Counted from the first letter of the stretch, positions 43,293-52,483 are shown. The stretch: DNA of 64,000 nucleotides from Streptomyces sp. R21 (GCF_041051975.1 NZ_CP163435.1:3348001-3412000), one strand, 5' to 3'. Program-made: numbers and translations. Notes: a model not told the origin generated them from the letters alone.

Positions 43293-44267
43293 ATGATCGA
43301 GCTCGAGGGGCTGACCAAGCGGTACGGCGAGAAGGTGGCGGTCAACAACCTCACCTTCGCCGTCAGACCCGGCATCGTCACGGGGTTCCTCGGGCCCAAC
43401 GGCGCCGGGAAGTCGACGACCATGCGGATGATGCTCGGGCTCGACCGGCCCACGTCGGGCGACGTACGGATCGACGGTCAGCACTACGACGGCCTCAAGG
43501 ACCCGCTGACGTACATCGGCGCCCTGCTCGACGCGAAGGCCATGCACGGCGGGCGCAGCGCCTTCAACCATCTGCTGTGCCTCGCGCAGAGCAACGGGAT
43601 TGCGCGGGAGCGGGTGCACGAGGTCCTCGACACGGTCGGGCTGACCTCGGTCGCGAAGAAGAAGGCCAAGGGGTTCTCGCTCGGCATGGGCCAGCGGCTC
43701 GGCATCGCGGGCGCGCTGCTCGGCGATCCGCGGATCCTGATGTTCGACGAGCCGGTCAACGGCCTCGACCCCGAGGGCATCCACTGGATCCGCAACCTGA
43801 TGAAGTCCCTCGCCGCCCAGGGCCGTACGGTCTTCGTCTCCTCGCACCTGATGAGCGAGATGGCGCTGACCGCCGACCATCTCGTCGTCATCGGCCAGGG
43901 CCGGCTGCTCGCCGACACCTCCATGGCCGACTTCATCCAGCAGAACTCGCGCTCCTTCGTCCGGATCCGCACCCCTCAGCGCGAGCGGCTGCTCGATGTG
44001 CTGCACGGCGCCGGGATCACCGTCGTGGAGTCGGGCAGCGGGACGCTGGAGGTCGACGGCGGCAAGCCGGAGCACATCGGTGAGCTGGCCGCGCAGCACC
44101 AGATCGTGCTGCACGAGCTCAGCCCCCAACAGGCCTCCCTGGAGGAGGCGTTCATGCAGCTGACCGCCGAGTCGGTGGAGTACCACGCGCACACGGACGC
44201 GTCCCTGACACACCCGCCCCTCCCGGAGGTTCCGGGGGCCTGGGGCGACGACTGGAAGAGGGGCTGA
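43293..44267 (+). CDS. ABC transporter ATP-binding protein
   Basis: 324 aa. Walker A GPNGAGKST, the signature KGFSLGMGQRLGIA, Walker B ILMFDEPVNGLDPEG and the H-loop SSHLMSEM. The C-terminal ~90 residues are family-specific. It pairs with the ABC-2 permease 2 bp downstream. A paralogous pair lies at 47276-49380. TAGCGT six bases before the ATG suggests a leaderless transcript. Exported substrate unknown. Confidence 0.93.
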   Translation: MIELEGLTKRYGEKVAVNNLTFAVRPGIVTGFLGPNGAGKSTTMRMMLGLDRPTSGDVRIDGQHYDGLKDPLTYIGALLDAKAMHGGRSAFNHLLCLAQSNGIARERVHEVLDTVGLTSVAKKKAKGFSLGMGQRLGIAGALLGDPRILMFDEPVNGLDPEGIHWIRNLMKSLAAQGRTVFVSSHLMSEMALTADHLVVIGQGRLLADTSMADFIQQNSRSFVRIRTPQRERLLDVLHGAGITVVESGSGTLEVDGGKPEHIGELAAQHQIVLHELSPQQASLEEAFMQLTAESVEYHAHTDASLTHPPLPEVPGAWGDDWKRG

Positions 44268-44269
44268 CC

Positions 44270-45040
44270 ATGGCGGCGACGCAGGTCCTCAGGTCCGAGT
44301 GGACGAAGATCCGCTCCGTCGCGTCCACGGTCTGGACGCTCGGTCTCGCCGCGGTGGTCACGGTCGCGCTCGGCGTGCTGATCTCGCTGCTGTCGAAGAA
44401 CGAGTTCAAGAACATGAGCGAGAAGGACCGGCTCTCCTTCGACCCGACGTTCATCAGCTTCGCCGGCATGAGCCTCGGCCAGCTCGCGATGATCGTGTTC
44501 GGGGTGCTCGTCGTCTCCAACGAGTACAGCACCGGCATGATCCGCACCTCGCTCGCCGCGGTCCCTCAGCGCGGCACGTTCCTCTTCGGCAAGATCGCGG
44601 TGGCGACCGGGCTCGCCTTCGTCGTCGGCATCGTCACCAGCTTCGTCAGCTTCTTCCTGGGGCAGGCGATGCTCGGCTCCCACAAGGCGTCGATCGGCGA
44701 CTCGGGCGTCCTGCGCGCGGTCATCGGCGGCGGGCTCTACATGGCCCTCATCGCCGTGTTCTCGATGGGCGTCGCGACCATGCTGCGCAGCCCGATGCTC
44801 TCCCTCGGCATCCTGATGCCGTTCTTCTTCCTCGTCTCCAACATCCTCGGCAACGTCTCCGCCACCAAGAAGATCGGCCGTTACCTGCCCGACCAGGCGG
44901 GCAGCAAGATCATGCAGGTCGTCACCCCACTCGACGACGACACCCCCTACGGCCCCTGGGGCGGCCTCGCGATCATGGTGGCGTGGGTGGCCCTGGCGGT
45001 GCTGGGCGGGTACGCGCTGCTCAAGAAGCGGGACGCGTAG
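44270..45040 (+). CDS. ABC-2 type permease
   Basis: 256 aa with about six membrane segments: SVASTVWTLGLAAVVTVALG, LGQLAMIVFGVLVVSNEYS, VATGLAFVVGIVTSFVSFFL, VIGGGLYMALIAVFSMGV, MLSLGILMPFFFLVSNILG and LAIMVAWVALAVLGGYALL. The LRSEWTKIRS start is typical of this exporter class. Coupled to the preceding ATPase. Its last 20 bases overlap the 3' end of the convergent gene. Confidence 0.9.
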   Translation: MAATQVLRSEWTKIRSVASTVWTLGLAAVVTVALGVLISLLSKNEFKNMSEKDRLSFDPTFISFAGMSLGQLAMIVFGVLVVSNEYSTGMIRTSLAAVPQRGTFLFGKIAVATGLAFVVGIVTSFVSFFLGQAMLGSHKASIGDSGVLRAVIGGGLYMALIAVFSMGVATMLRSPMLSLGILMPFFFLVSNILGNVSATKKIGRYLPDQAGSKIMQVVTPLDDDTPYGPWGGLAIMVAWVALAVLGGYALLKKRDA

Positions 45041-46016
45041 GGTCGTCGGGCGGCAGCCGAGGCGGTGACGGCGGCGGCATGAGACCGTCGAATCCCGTCC
45101 AGCCGTTCCACTGCCAGACGTCCTTGTCCAGGTCGGGTTCCAGGGGCACGAAGCGGCCGAGCTCGAAGTCGCCGGCCGCCAGGTCGAACCAGCGCTCGTC
45201 CGCGACCTCGGTGCCCAGCCCCACGGTCCGCGCCGTCAGCCGGACCAGGAGCTTCACGCCCTGCGAGCCGTCCAGGTCGTGGCCCTGGATGTGCCGGAAC
45301 GGCAGCTCCGGCACGGGCGACCCGACCGGTATCCACACCGTGAAGGGCGCCCCGCGCTCGACCGCGAGCCAGGCCCGCTCGTCGGCGGGCTCGCCCTGCG
45401 CGTCCAGGACCTTGAGCCACTGCTTGTAGATGACCAGGCTGCCGTCGTGCGGCGAACGCTCCAGGTAGCGCAGATGGGCCCGGGCCCGCAGATCGACGAC
45501 CGAGAGGTTGTCGAAGCGGTTGTAGAAGCGGACCGCGATGATCGCGTCGTCGCTGTCCGCGTGGCGCCGGGAGTAGCTCGGGAAGTCCGCCGTCCAGGCG
45601 TGCGAGATGCTGGCCCGCTGCCGCCAGACGAACGGCCTGAGCGCGAACATCTTGATCAGCACGATGCCCAGCAGTACGGCGGGCACCAGCGAACCGGTGA
45701 CCGAGGAGACGGTGGCGAGCACCTGGTGCGCGGTGCTGTCCGGCTCGGGCTCCAGGTTGTCCGTGCCGACGCAGGCGCGCAGCGCGCTGAGGCTGAGGTC
45801 GAGCAGCCGCTCCCCCGCGGAGAACCGCTCCGCCATGGAACGCGCCGAGTGCTCGGTGAGCGTCCACACCACGGCGATGACGACGGAGAGCCCGGCCAGC
45901 GCGCCGAGCGTCATCAGCAGCAGGGCGTGGACCGTGCGTCCGGCGATCCACCAGCGAACTGACGTACGGTAGCGCGGGTGCGCACGGCGCCGCCCCGACA
46001 GTCTCACCCGGCTCAA
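45021..46016 (-). CDS. Two-helix membrane protein resembling an inward-rectifier K+ channel
   Basis: 331 aa from TTG 46016 (GGGGAG six bases upstream; other in-frame starts to 46136 exist). TM1 spans about 30-53 (HALLLMTLGALAGLSVVIAV), a pore-like loop about 71-90 (LLDLSLSALRACVGTDN) and TM2 about 103-126 (LVPAVLLGIVLIKMF). A large cytoplasmic beta domain follows (VRFYNRFDNLSVVDLRARAH, LLVRLTARTVGLGTEVADER). Order, spacing and several segments align by eye with KirBac channels, including the post-TM2 RP and the VRxxNxR strand. But the TVGYG filter is replaced by CVGTD, so K+ selectivity is doubtful. It overlaps the upstream permease tail-to-tail. Confidence 0.6.
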   Translation of the reverse strand: MSRVRLSGRRRAHPRYRTSVRWWIAGRTVHALLLMTLGALAGLSVVIAVVWTLTEHSARSMAERFSAGERLLDLSLSALRACVGTDNLEPEPDSTAHQVLATVSSVTGSLVPAVLLGIVLIKMFALRPFVWRQRASISHAWTADFPSYSRRHADSDDAIIAVRFYNRFDNLSVVDLRARAHLRYLERSPHDGSLVIYKQWLKVLDAQGEPADERAWLAVERGAPFTVWIPVGSPVPELPFRHIQGHDLDGSQGVKLLVRLTARTVGLGTEVADERWFDLAAGDFELGRFVPLEPDLDKDVWQWNGWTGFDGLMPPPSPPRLPPDDPTRPAS

Positions 46017-46188
46017 CTTTCGCTCCCCGTAACCCAGTTCATGCCTGCTCGTACAATGGGACGGCATGATTCCCGGTGTCCGTTCCGGCCAACCCCGCCC
46101 AGGCGGGCGAACCCGGACCCCGCCCCGGGTACACATCGCGTGGAAGGCTGTGCCGACACCGCGCGATCACCCCTCGAAGGGCGTCACC

Positions 46189-47079
46189 GTGACGACGAAG
46201 GACCGAAGCCTCGCGGCGCTGGGCCTGGACGACGTGCCCGCCCGGCAACCGCTCACCTACCCCGGCCGCCCCACCCCCGAGCCCGCCCTGCTCACCGGCG
46301 ACGAGCTGCTCCAGCTCGACGTGCGGCCGCTGCGCCTCGGCGAGTGGTTCGTGGAGGAGCAGCAGGAGCAGCAGCGGCTCGACGAGGCGCTGGCGGAGCT
46401 CGGCCAGGTCGTGACCGGCCGCCGTCACCCGGTCATCGCCGTCGGCTCCAACGCCTCCCCCGGTCAGGTCGCGCACAAGCTGACCCGGCTCGGCATCCCG
46501 GCCACCGTGCCGATGGTGCCGGTGCGCGTGCACGGGATCGGCGTCGGCTGCTCGGGGCACATCAGCCCGGCGGGGTACGTGGCGGGGACGCCGTACGTCG
46601 ATCGGGGCGCCGAGACCACGCTCGTGGTGGCCTGGCTGGATTCGACGCAGCTCAAGGCGGTGGACGACACCGAGTTCCCGGACTACCGGCGGGCGATACT
46701 CCCGGGCGGCGAGTTCGAGATGACCATGCCGTCCGGGGAGCGCCTCGGCGGCGCGTACATCTATTTCAGCGCGCACGGGGTGCTCGCCGACCCGGTCACC
46801 GGCCTGCCGCGGCCCGGCGGCGGGGACCAGTCCGAGCTGCTCGCCGCGCTGCTCGGCTCGTCGGCGCGGCTGCGGGAACTGCTCGGTCCCGATCCGGCCG
46901 CCTGGGTGCGCCGCGCCGGGGCCGACCGGGAGCTGCGCGAGCGCGGCACGCTCGTCTTCGGCGAGGAGGGCTGGGTGCTGCCGCAGACGGAGTTCCTTCC
47001 GTACGTCGACGACGCGGCCGCGCTGCGGCTGTACGACGACCTCCAGCCGCTGGACGGCTCGCTGCCGTACCGCGCCTGA
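46189..47079 (+). CDS. Conserved protein, possibly gamma-glutamylcyclotransferase-like
   Basis: 296 aa. No family recognised with certainty. The HPVIAVGSNASPGQVAHKL segment resembles the glycine-rich strand/turn of the AIG2/GGCT fold, followed by GCSGHISPAGYVAGTPYVDR, LVVAWLDSTQLKAVDDTEFP and the basic C-terminal half. No membrane or signal segment. GTG 46189 follows AAGGG. It stands alone between the Kir-like gene (divergent) and the second ABC pair. Treat the fold guess as weak. Confidence 0.6.
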   Translation: MTTKDRSLAALGLDDVPARQPLTYPGRPTPEPALLTGDELLQLDVRPLRLGEWFVEEQQEQQRLDEALAELGQVVTGRRHPVIAVGSNASPGQVAHKLTRLGIPATVPMVPVRVHGIGVGCSGHISPAGYVAGTPYVDRGAETTLVVAWLDSTQLKAVDDTEFPDYRRAILPGGEFEMTMPSGERLGGAYIYFSAHGVLADPVTGLPRPGGGDQSELLAALLGSSARLRELLGPDPAAWVRRAGADRELRERGTLVFGEEGWVLPQTEFLPYVDDAAALRLYDDLQPLDGSLPYRA

Positions 47080-47275
47080 GCTCCCGAGGGTTCCGTACGG
47101 CGGTTGAGGGTTCCGCTTCCTCCCCTGACCAGGCACGACACGTACCTGACAAAAGGTGCAGGTGACCTGCGTTCTTTTACTTCCTCTTGAGTGGAACCGT
47201 CAGCGCCCCGATATCCTCCTAACCCTTACGGGGGCGTGTGCCCCGACGTCCTGACCTTTTCGATGGGTGCGGAGC
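47080..47275 (+). promoter_or_regulatory. Upstream region of second ABC pair, with a 13-bp symmetrical site
   Basis: GCAGGT-G-ACCTGC at 47158-47170 is an interrupted palindrome; a related ACCTGACAAAAGGT lies just before it. An AT-richer stretch (TTCTTTTACTTCC) follows. No ORF. Likely promoter and operator of the ABC genes. Confidence 0.4.
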
Positions 47276-48535
47276 ATGATCGAGGCAGTCGGCCTGACGA
47301 AGCGCTACGGCGACAAGACGGCCGTGTACAACCTTTCCTTCCAGGTGCGGCCCGGTGCCGTCACCGGATTCCTCGGGCCCAACGGGTCGGGCAAGTCGAC
47401 GACGATGCGGATGATCCTCGGCCTGGACAACCCGAGCGCCGGGCAGGTGACGATCGGCGGCTTCCCCTACCGCAAGCTGCCCAACGCCCCCCGCCAGGTC
47501 GGCGCGCTCCTCGACGCCAAGGCCGTGCACGGCGGCCGGCACGCCCGCAACCACCTGCTCTGCCTCGCGCAGCTCTCCGGCATCCCGGCCCGCCGGGTGG
47601 ACGAGGTGCTGGGCGTCGTCGGTCTCCAGGACGTGGCCAGAAAGCGCTCCAAGGGCTTCTCGCTCGGCATGGGCCAACGGCTCGGCATCGCCGCCGCGCT
47701 GCTCGGCGACCCGCAGGTGCTGCTCTTCGACGAGCCGGTCAACGGCCTCGACCCCGAGGGCATCCTCTGGGTCCGCAACCTGATGAAGTCCCTCGCGGCC
47801 GAGGGCCGCACGGTCTTCGTCTCCTCGCACCTGATGAGCGAGATGGCGCTGACCGCCGACCACCTGATCGTGATCGGCCGCGGGCAGATGCTCGCCGACA
47901 TGAGCATCAGGGACTTCATCTCGCACAACTCGGCCGACTTCGCCCGGGTCCGCACCCCGGAGACCGACCCGCAGCAGCGCGAGAAGCTCACCGCCGCGCT
48001 CACCGAGGCGGGCGGCCAGGTGCTGCCCGAGCAGGACGGCGCGCTGCGCGTCACCGGGCTGCCGCTGCCCCAAATCAGCGATTTGGCGCACTCCTCCGAC
48101 GTACGCCTGTGGGAGCTGTCGCCGCACCAGGCCTCGCTGGAGGAGGCGTACATGCGGATGACGCAGGGCGCCGTCGACTACCGCTCGACCATCGACCAGA
48201 AGGCCGGGCTCCAGCAGCAGCTGCCGCCCGGCGCGATGCCGCAGCCGCAGATGCCGGTACCGGGCCAGGGCCAGTCCGGCTGGTACGCCCCGCCGGGACC
48301 CCAGCAGGGCGGGCAGCCGTTCGCGATGCCGCAGGCGCAGCAGCCCGCAGGCGCGTACGGCGCCCCGGCCGCGCCCCAGCCGGGCCAGCCGGGTCCGTAC
48401 GGCGCTCCCGCGGGCGCGGGCGCTCCGGACGCCAACCCGTACGCCCAGGCCGCGGCCCAGGCCCCCGCACAGCCGCCCGTGGCACCCGCTGCCGCCCCCG
48501 CCGCCGACCTGACCAAGCCCGAGGACGCCCGATGA
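47276..48535 (+). CDS. ABC transporter ATP-binding protein with PQ-rich tail
   Basis: 419 aa. ATPase core nearly parallel to that at 43293-44267: Walker A GPNGSGKST, KGFSLGMGQRLGIAAALLG, LLFDEPVNGLDPEG and SSHLMSEMALTADHL (identical in both). The C-terminal ~100 residues are a Pro/Gln/Gly/Ala tail (GQSGWYAPPGPQQGGQPFA), absent from the first copy. The stop overlaps the permease start (ATGA). Export substrate unknown. Confidence 0.93.
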   Translation: MIEAVGLTKRYGDKTAVYNLSFQVRPGAVTGFLGPNGSGKSTTMRMILGLDNPSAGQVTIGGFPYRKLPNAPRQVGALLDAKAVHGGRHARNHLLCLAQLSGIPARRVDEVLGVVGLQDVARKRSKGFSLGMGQRLGIAAALLGDPQVLLFDEPVNGLDPEGILWVRNLMKSLAAEGRTVFVSSHLMSEMALTADHLIVIGRGQMLADMSIRDFISHNSADFARVRTPETDPQQREKLTAALTEAGGQVLPEQDGALRVTGLPLPQISDLAHSSDVRLWELSPHQASLEEAYMRMTQGAVDYRSTIDQKAGLQQQLPPGAMPQPQMPVPGQGQSGWYAPPGPQQGGQPFAMPQAQQPAGAYGAPAAPQPGQPGPYGAPAGAGAPDANPYAQAAAQAPAQPPVAPAAAPAADLTKPEDAR

Positions 48536-49380
48536 GCACGCCCCAGCCCCCGATGCCGCAGCAGACCGCGCCCGGTGCCCCTCAGTGGCAGGCGGCGCCC
48601 GGCGCCTCGTACACCTCGCCGATCCCGGTCACGCGCACGCATCTGGGTCACGCGCTGAACTCCGAGTGGACGAAGATCAAGTCGGTGCGCTCCACGATGT
48701 GGACGCTCGGCATCTTCCTGCTCCTGGTCGTCGGCATCGGCTTCCTGGTCGCCGCGCAGACCCAGGACGAGGACTTCTCCGACGTGCCGTACACCATCCC
48801 GGCCTTCTTCGGGCTGATGCTCGGTCAGATCTGCCTGATCACGCTGGGCGTGCTGGTGGTCTCGTCCGAGTACGGCACAGGCATGATCCGTACGACGTTC
48901 ACGGCCTCGCCGCAGCGCTACCGGGTGCTCGCCGCGAAGCTGATCATCTTCTTCGGCGTGGCGTTCTCGGTGTCGGCCTTCTCGATCGGCCTGGTCGGCC
49001 TGATGACCTCGGGGATGCACAGCAGCCCCGGGGCCGAGCCGTGGGGCGGCACGGTCCTCATGGGCGCGCTGTACGTCTCGCTGCTCGGTGTCCTCGCGCT
49101 CGCGGTGGGCTCGATGCTGCGTCACTCGGCGGGCGCGATCACCACGATGCTCGGTGTCGTCCTGGTCCCCGCGATCATGCCGGCGTTCCTGATGATGTCG
49201 GACAGCATGCGCACGTTCGGCGAGAAGATGCAGGAGTACAACGCTCCCAACGCCCTCGCCAAGATCTTCCAGTTGGACAGCGAGAGCGCCCACGGGGGCG
49301 CCCAGCTCGGCCTGCTCGCCGGGGTGACGGCTGCGGCGATCGTCGGCGCCTTCCTGCTGCTGGAGCGCCGCGACGTGTGA
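48532..49380 (+). CDS. ABC-2 type permease
   Basis: 282 aa. A ~45-residue Pro/Gln-rich cytoplasmic start (TPQPPMPQQTAPGAPQWQ) precedes LNSEWTKIKSVRSTMWTLGI and about six membrane segments, ending AAIVGAFLLLERRDV. Paralogous to the permease at 44270-45040, which lacks the Pro/Gln extension. ATG overlaps the ATPase stop, so the two subunits are coupled. Converges on the zinc-ribbon gene. Confidence 0.92.
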   Translation: MSTPQPPMPQQTAPGAPQWQAAPGASYTSPIPVTRTHLGHALNSEWTKIKSVRSTMWTLGIFLLLVVGIGFLVAAQTQDEDFSDVPYTIPAFFGLMLGQICLITLGVLVVSSEYGTGMIRTTFTASPQRYRVLAAKLIIFFGVAFSVSAFSIGLVGLMTSGMHSSPGAEPWGGTVLMGALYVSLLGVLALAVGSMLRHSAGAITTMLGVVLVPAIMPAFLMMSDSMRTFGEKMQEYNAPNALAKIFQLDSESAHGGAQLGLLAGVTAAAIVGAFLLLERRDV

Positions 49381-49396
49381 CGCCCGCCCAACAGGC

Positions 49397-49732
49397 TCAG
49401 AACCTGGGCGCGTTACGGGACCGCTGCACCCTCGAGGTGCGGCGGTCCTTCGCGTTCCAGCACGCCTTGTGCCAGTGGCGGCGCTCGTCGACACCCGAGT
49501 GCTCCGGCCAGGCGACGACATGCGGGACGCCGGAGGGGATCATCTGGTCGCAGCCGGGGCAGCGGTAGGTCTTGCCCTGGGCGCTCGCGCCCGCCACATG
49601 GCGCACGCTCCACTCCTCGCCCTGCCAGCTCTCCGTGGACTGCCAGCCACCGTAGCGCCCGGAGGGCTCCTCGTCCGCGCCTCGGCCGGAGGAAGCACCG
49701 GCATCCTTGGAACGGTTGCGACGCGGGGACAC
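49397..49732 (-). CDS. Small zinc-ribbon-like protein
   Basis: 111 aa. YRCPGCDQMIPSGVPHVVAW with HWHKACW later gives a CxxC plus His/His/Cys set able to hold zinc. The N-terminal half is basic and disordered-looking (SPRRNRSKDAGASSGRGADE). GTG 49732 is used (GAGGTG upstream). Conserved in Streptomyces, often named ATP/GTP-binding without basis; a nucleic-acid or protein-binding zinc ribbon is more plausible. Confidence 0.75.
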   Translation of the reverse strand: MSPRRNRSKDAGASSGRGADEEPSGRYGGWQSTESWQGEEWSVRHVAGASAQGKTYRCPGCDQMIPSGVPHVVAWPEHSGVDERRHWHKACWNAKDRRTSRVQRSRNAPRF

Positions 49733-49952
49733 AGGACACCTCACGGAGCTATACAGGGGGCAGGGGCCACGTCCAGCCTACGCGGCACGGGCCGGGGTAG
49801 GCGTACTCCACGAACCCCCACAGAACGCCCACGCGCCCACCCATTCTCCAGACAATCCGCCAATCTTCCCGCCAAGCCGTGTCCTCGGCACGTGTCACAC
49901 GGTTATGCCGGGTGGGGGAGCTCCGTGTCGGCGCCAAGGAGGCAGGAGTGCA

Positions 49953-50981
49953 ATGCGCGTAGGAAGTTTTGTTCTGGCGGCCCAGTTCCCGGGACAGGGC
50001 CAGGGGGAGGCGCTGCACCGCGCGGTGCGGTCGGCCGAGGTGGCGGAGGAGGCCGGTCTCGACTCGGTCTGGCTGGCCGAGCACCACTTCGTGCCGTACG
50101 GGACCTGCCCGTCGGCGATCACCCTCGCGGCGTTACTGCTGGGCCGCACCCGCCGGATCCACGTCGGTACGGCGGTCAGCGTGCTGCCCACCGTGCACCC
50201 GGTGGCACTCGGCGAGCAGGCCGCGTTGCTGCACATGACGTCCGGCGGGCGCTTCTCGCTGGGTGTGGGCCGCGGCGGCCCGTGGGTCGACCTGGAGGTC
50301 TTCGGCGCGGGATTGAAGGCGTACGAGAAGGGGTTCCCGGAATCACTCGATCTGCTGGTGCGCTGGCTGCGCGAACCGTCCGTGGCGGCCGCGGGAGAGC
50401 GGTTCGCCTTCCGTGAAGTGCCCGTCGTGCCCCGGCCGTCGGAGGCGCTCGGCGCCGGCGACGGACCCGAGGTCGTCGTCGCCTGCACGTCGCCGGCAAG
50501 CGTCCGGCTCGCGGCCGAGCGCGGGCTGCCGATGCTCCTCGGGATGCATGTGGGGGACGAGGAGAAGGCCGAAATGGTCGCCCTGTGGCGGCAGCACGCG
50601 CGCGCGGCCGGGCGTCCGGCGGACGAGATCTTCGGCGCCGCCCATGTCTCCGCCGGCGTCTGCCAGATCGCGGACCGCCGCACCGACGCGTGCGAGACGC
50701 TCGTCAAGGCGATGCCCGGCTGGCTGAAGCAGGGGCTGGACGCCCATGTGACGATCGACGGCCGCGCCCGCGCGATGCGGGACCCGGTGGCGTACACCGA
50801 ACTGCTCTGCGGGCTCCACCCGGTGGGGACGCCGCGGCTGTGCGCCGACCGGCTCGCGGCGACCTCGGAACGGACCGGCATCTCACGCTTCGCCCTGCTG
50901 GTGGAGGGCTCGGGAGACCTCGCGGCGACGGAGGAGAACGTACGGCGGCTGGGTGCCGAGGTGCTCCCCCACCTCGGGTGA
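49953..50981 (+). CDS. Luciferase-like (LLM class) flavin-dependent oxidoreductase
   Basis: 342 aa TIM-barrel: VRSAEVAEEAGLDSVWLAEH with the usual AEHHF, TAVSVLPTVHPVALGEQAAL, SGGRFSLGVGRGG. F420/FMN-dependent oxidoreductases of this family act on diverse substrates; none can be assigned. GGAGGCAGGAG precedes ATG 49953. No operon partner is visible. Confidence 0.9.
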   Translation: MRVGSFVLAAQFPGQGQGEALHRAVRSAEVAEEAGLDSVWLAEHHFVPYGTCPSAITLAALLLGRTRRIHVGTAVSVLPTVHPVALGEQAALLHMTSGGRFSLGVGRGGPWVDLEVFGAGLKAYEKGFPESLDLLVRWLREPSVAAAGERFAFREVPVVPRPSEALGAGDGPEVVVACTSPASVRLAAERGLPMLLGMHVGDEEKAEMVALWRQHARAAGRPADEIFGAAHVSAGVCQIADRRTDACETLVKAMPGWLKQGLDAHVTIDGRARAMRDPVAYTELLCGLHPVGTPRLCADRLAATSERTGISRFALLVEGSGDLAATEENVRRLGAEVLPHLG

Positions 50982-51099
50982 CACCCTCGGCCCAGGACAG
51001 GCCCGCCCGCAGCGATACCGGCCTGCGGTGCGGGGACTTGCCGCCCAGTACAGATGCACCTCCCGCGTACGGAGCGGCAAGCCGTGCAGCGTCCCTGCG

Positions 51100-51492
51100 T
51101 CAGCAGTCCCGGAACTCCGGGGACTGGTTCAGCAGTTGACTGCGCACCGAGGTGAAGCGTGCCAGCGTGTCGTCCACTGAGGCTTCCAGTGGGAACACCG
51201 CCACCCTGTGGCAGTTCTGGAAGGCCAGCCGCACACCGAAGTGCCGCTGAAGCGCGCCGCGTATCGCGTCACTCGCGAGCGCACGCAGCAGCTGGCCACG
51301 TGCCTGCTCGTCCGGCGGAGGCGTCTGGTTGTCGGCGAACGCACCGCCGTCGACCTTCAGCTGGGCCACCAGGGAGCTGATCATCTCCCACGCGTAGGGC
51401 AGGGAGGTCCGGACGCAGTCGACGAATTCCGCTTCGTCGACCTCGCCTCGCTCGGCCTTTTCCAGTAGGGCCGGTGAGACGTCGAGCGACAT
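51100..51492 (-). CDS. SCO5389-family conserved protein
   Basis: 130 aa all-alpha-looking protein: SLDVSPALLEKAERGEVDEA, EFVDCVRTSLPYAWEMISSL, ALASDAIRGALQRHFGVRLA, FTSVRSQLLNQSPEFRDC. It matches, in length and pattern, the small Streptomyces family named after SCO5389. Strong GAGAGGAG before ATG 51492. Function unknown. Divergent from nucS. Confidence 0.85.
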   Translation of the reverse strand: MSLDVSPALLEKAERGEVDEAEFVDCVRTSLPYAWEMISSLVAQLKVDGGAFADNQTPPPDEQARGQLLRALASDAIRGALQRHFGVRLAFQNCHRVAVFPLEASVDDTLARFTSVRSQLLNQSPEFRDC

Positions 51493-51781
51493 GGGTTCTC
51501 CTCTCGCACCCCCAGATCTCGGGGGTTGCCGGACAGATGAGGGAAGTTCGCGATGCCGAACACTCTGCGTACACGCATCGCCACCTCCCGTTTATACGGT
51601 AAGCAACAGACGGTGACGGCACCAGGAGAATGCACGCAGAGCAGGGCCGTCGTAGGCACACAATCAGCCAATACCGAACGGGAGTTGCCACCAGCATGTG
51701 CCAAACGACGACAGGCCCCGGAGCAGGCTCTGAGGTGGGCGAATCGCGTGCACCACCGCGCGTCGGATAGCGTTGCCGACC
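51493..51781. promoter_or_regulatory. Divergent SCO5389/nucS promoter region
   Basis: Minus strand: TATAAA (51596-51591) and a ribosome-site-like GGGAGG before ATG 51578, which could open a 65-codon leader ORF overlapping the SCO5389-family start out of frame. Plus strand: TAGCGT at 51768-51773, eight bases before the nucS ATG, so nucS may be leaderless. Confidence 0.4.
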
Positions 51782-52453
51782 ATGCGTCTCGTCATTGCCC
51801 GATGCTCCGTGGACTACGCGGGCCGGCTCACCGCCCACCTCCCGTCGGCCCCCCGCCTCATCCTCGTGAAGGCGGACGGCAGCGTCTCCATCCACGCGGA
51901 CGACCGGGCCTACAAGCCCCTGAACTGGATGTCGCCGCCCTGCACGCTGAAGGAGGGATCCGGCGACGATGAAGGCGTCTGGACCGTCATCAACAAGGCG
52001 GGCGAGAAGCTCATCATCACGATGGAGGAGATCCTCCACGACTCCTCGCACGAACTCGGTGTGGACCCCGGCCTGATCAAGGACGGCGTGGAAGCACACC
52101 TTCAGGAACTGCTCGCCGACCGCATCGAGACGCTCGGCGAGGGCTACTCGCTCATCCGCCGCGAGTACATGACGGCGATCGGCCCCGTCGACATCCTGTG
52201 CCGCGACGGCGAGGGCCAGACCGTCGCCATCGAGATCAAGCGGCGCGGCGAGATCGACGGCGTCGAGCAACTCACGCGCTACCTGGAGCTGTTGAACCGC
52301 GACCCGCACCTCGCGCCGGTCCGCGGCATCTTCGCCGCCCAGGAGATCAAGCCGCAGGCCCGCGTCCTGGCCACCGACCGCGGTATCGGCTGCACGGTCC
52401 TGGACTACGACGCCCTGCGCGGCATCGAGGACGACAAGCTGCGGCTGTTCTGA
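51782..52453 (+). CDS. nucS: Endonuclease NucS, mismatch-specific
   Basis: 223 aa. N-terminal DNA-binding/dimerisation half, then the RecB-like nuclease core [19 protein letters not shown] with Asp137, Glu151 and Lys153. The C-terminal KLRLF resembles a beta-clamp-binding tail. NucS (EndoMS) replaces MutS/MutL mismatch repair in actinobacteria, cutting both strands at mismatches. ATG 51782 fits the family start; an upstream ATG at 51773 is less likely. Confidence 0.95.
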   Translation: MRLVIARCSVDYAGRLTAHLPSAPRLILVKADGSVSIHADDRAYKPLNWMSPPCTLKEGSGDDEGVWTVINKAGEKLIITMEEILHDSSHELGVDPGLIKDGVEAHLQELLADRIETLGEGYSLIRREYMTAIGPVDILCRDGEGQTVAIEIKRRGEIDGVEQLTRYLELLNRDPHLAPVRGIFAAQEIKPQARVLATDRGIGCTVLDYDALRGIEDDKLRLF

Positions 52454-52483
52454 CCTCTACGGCAGAGCGCAGGCAGAGCACAG

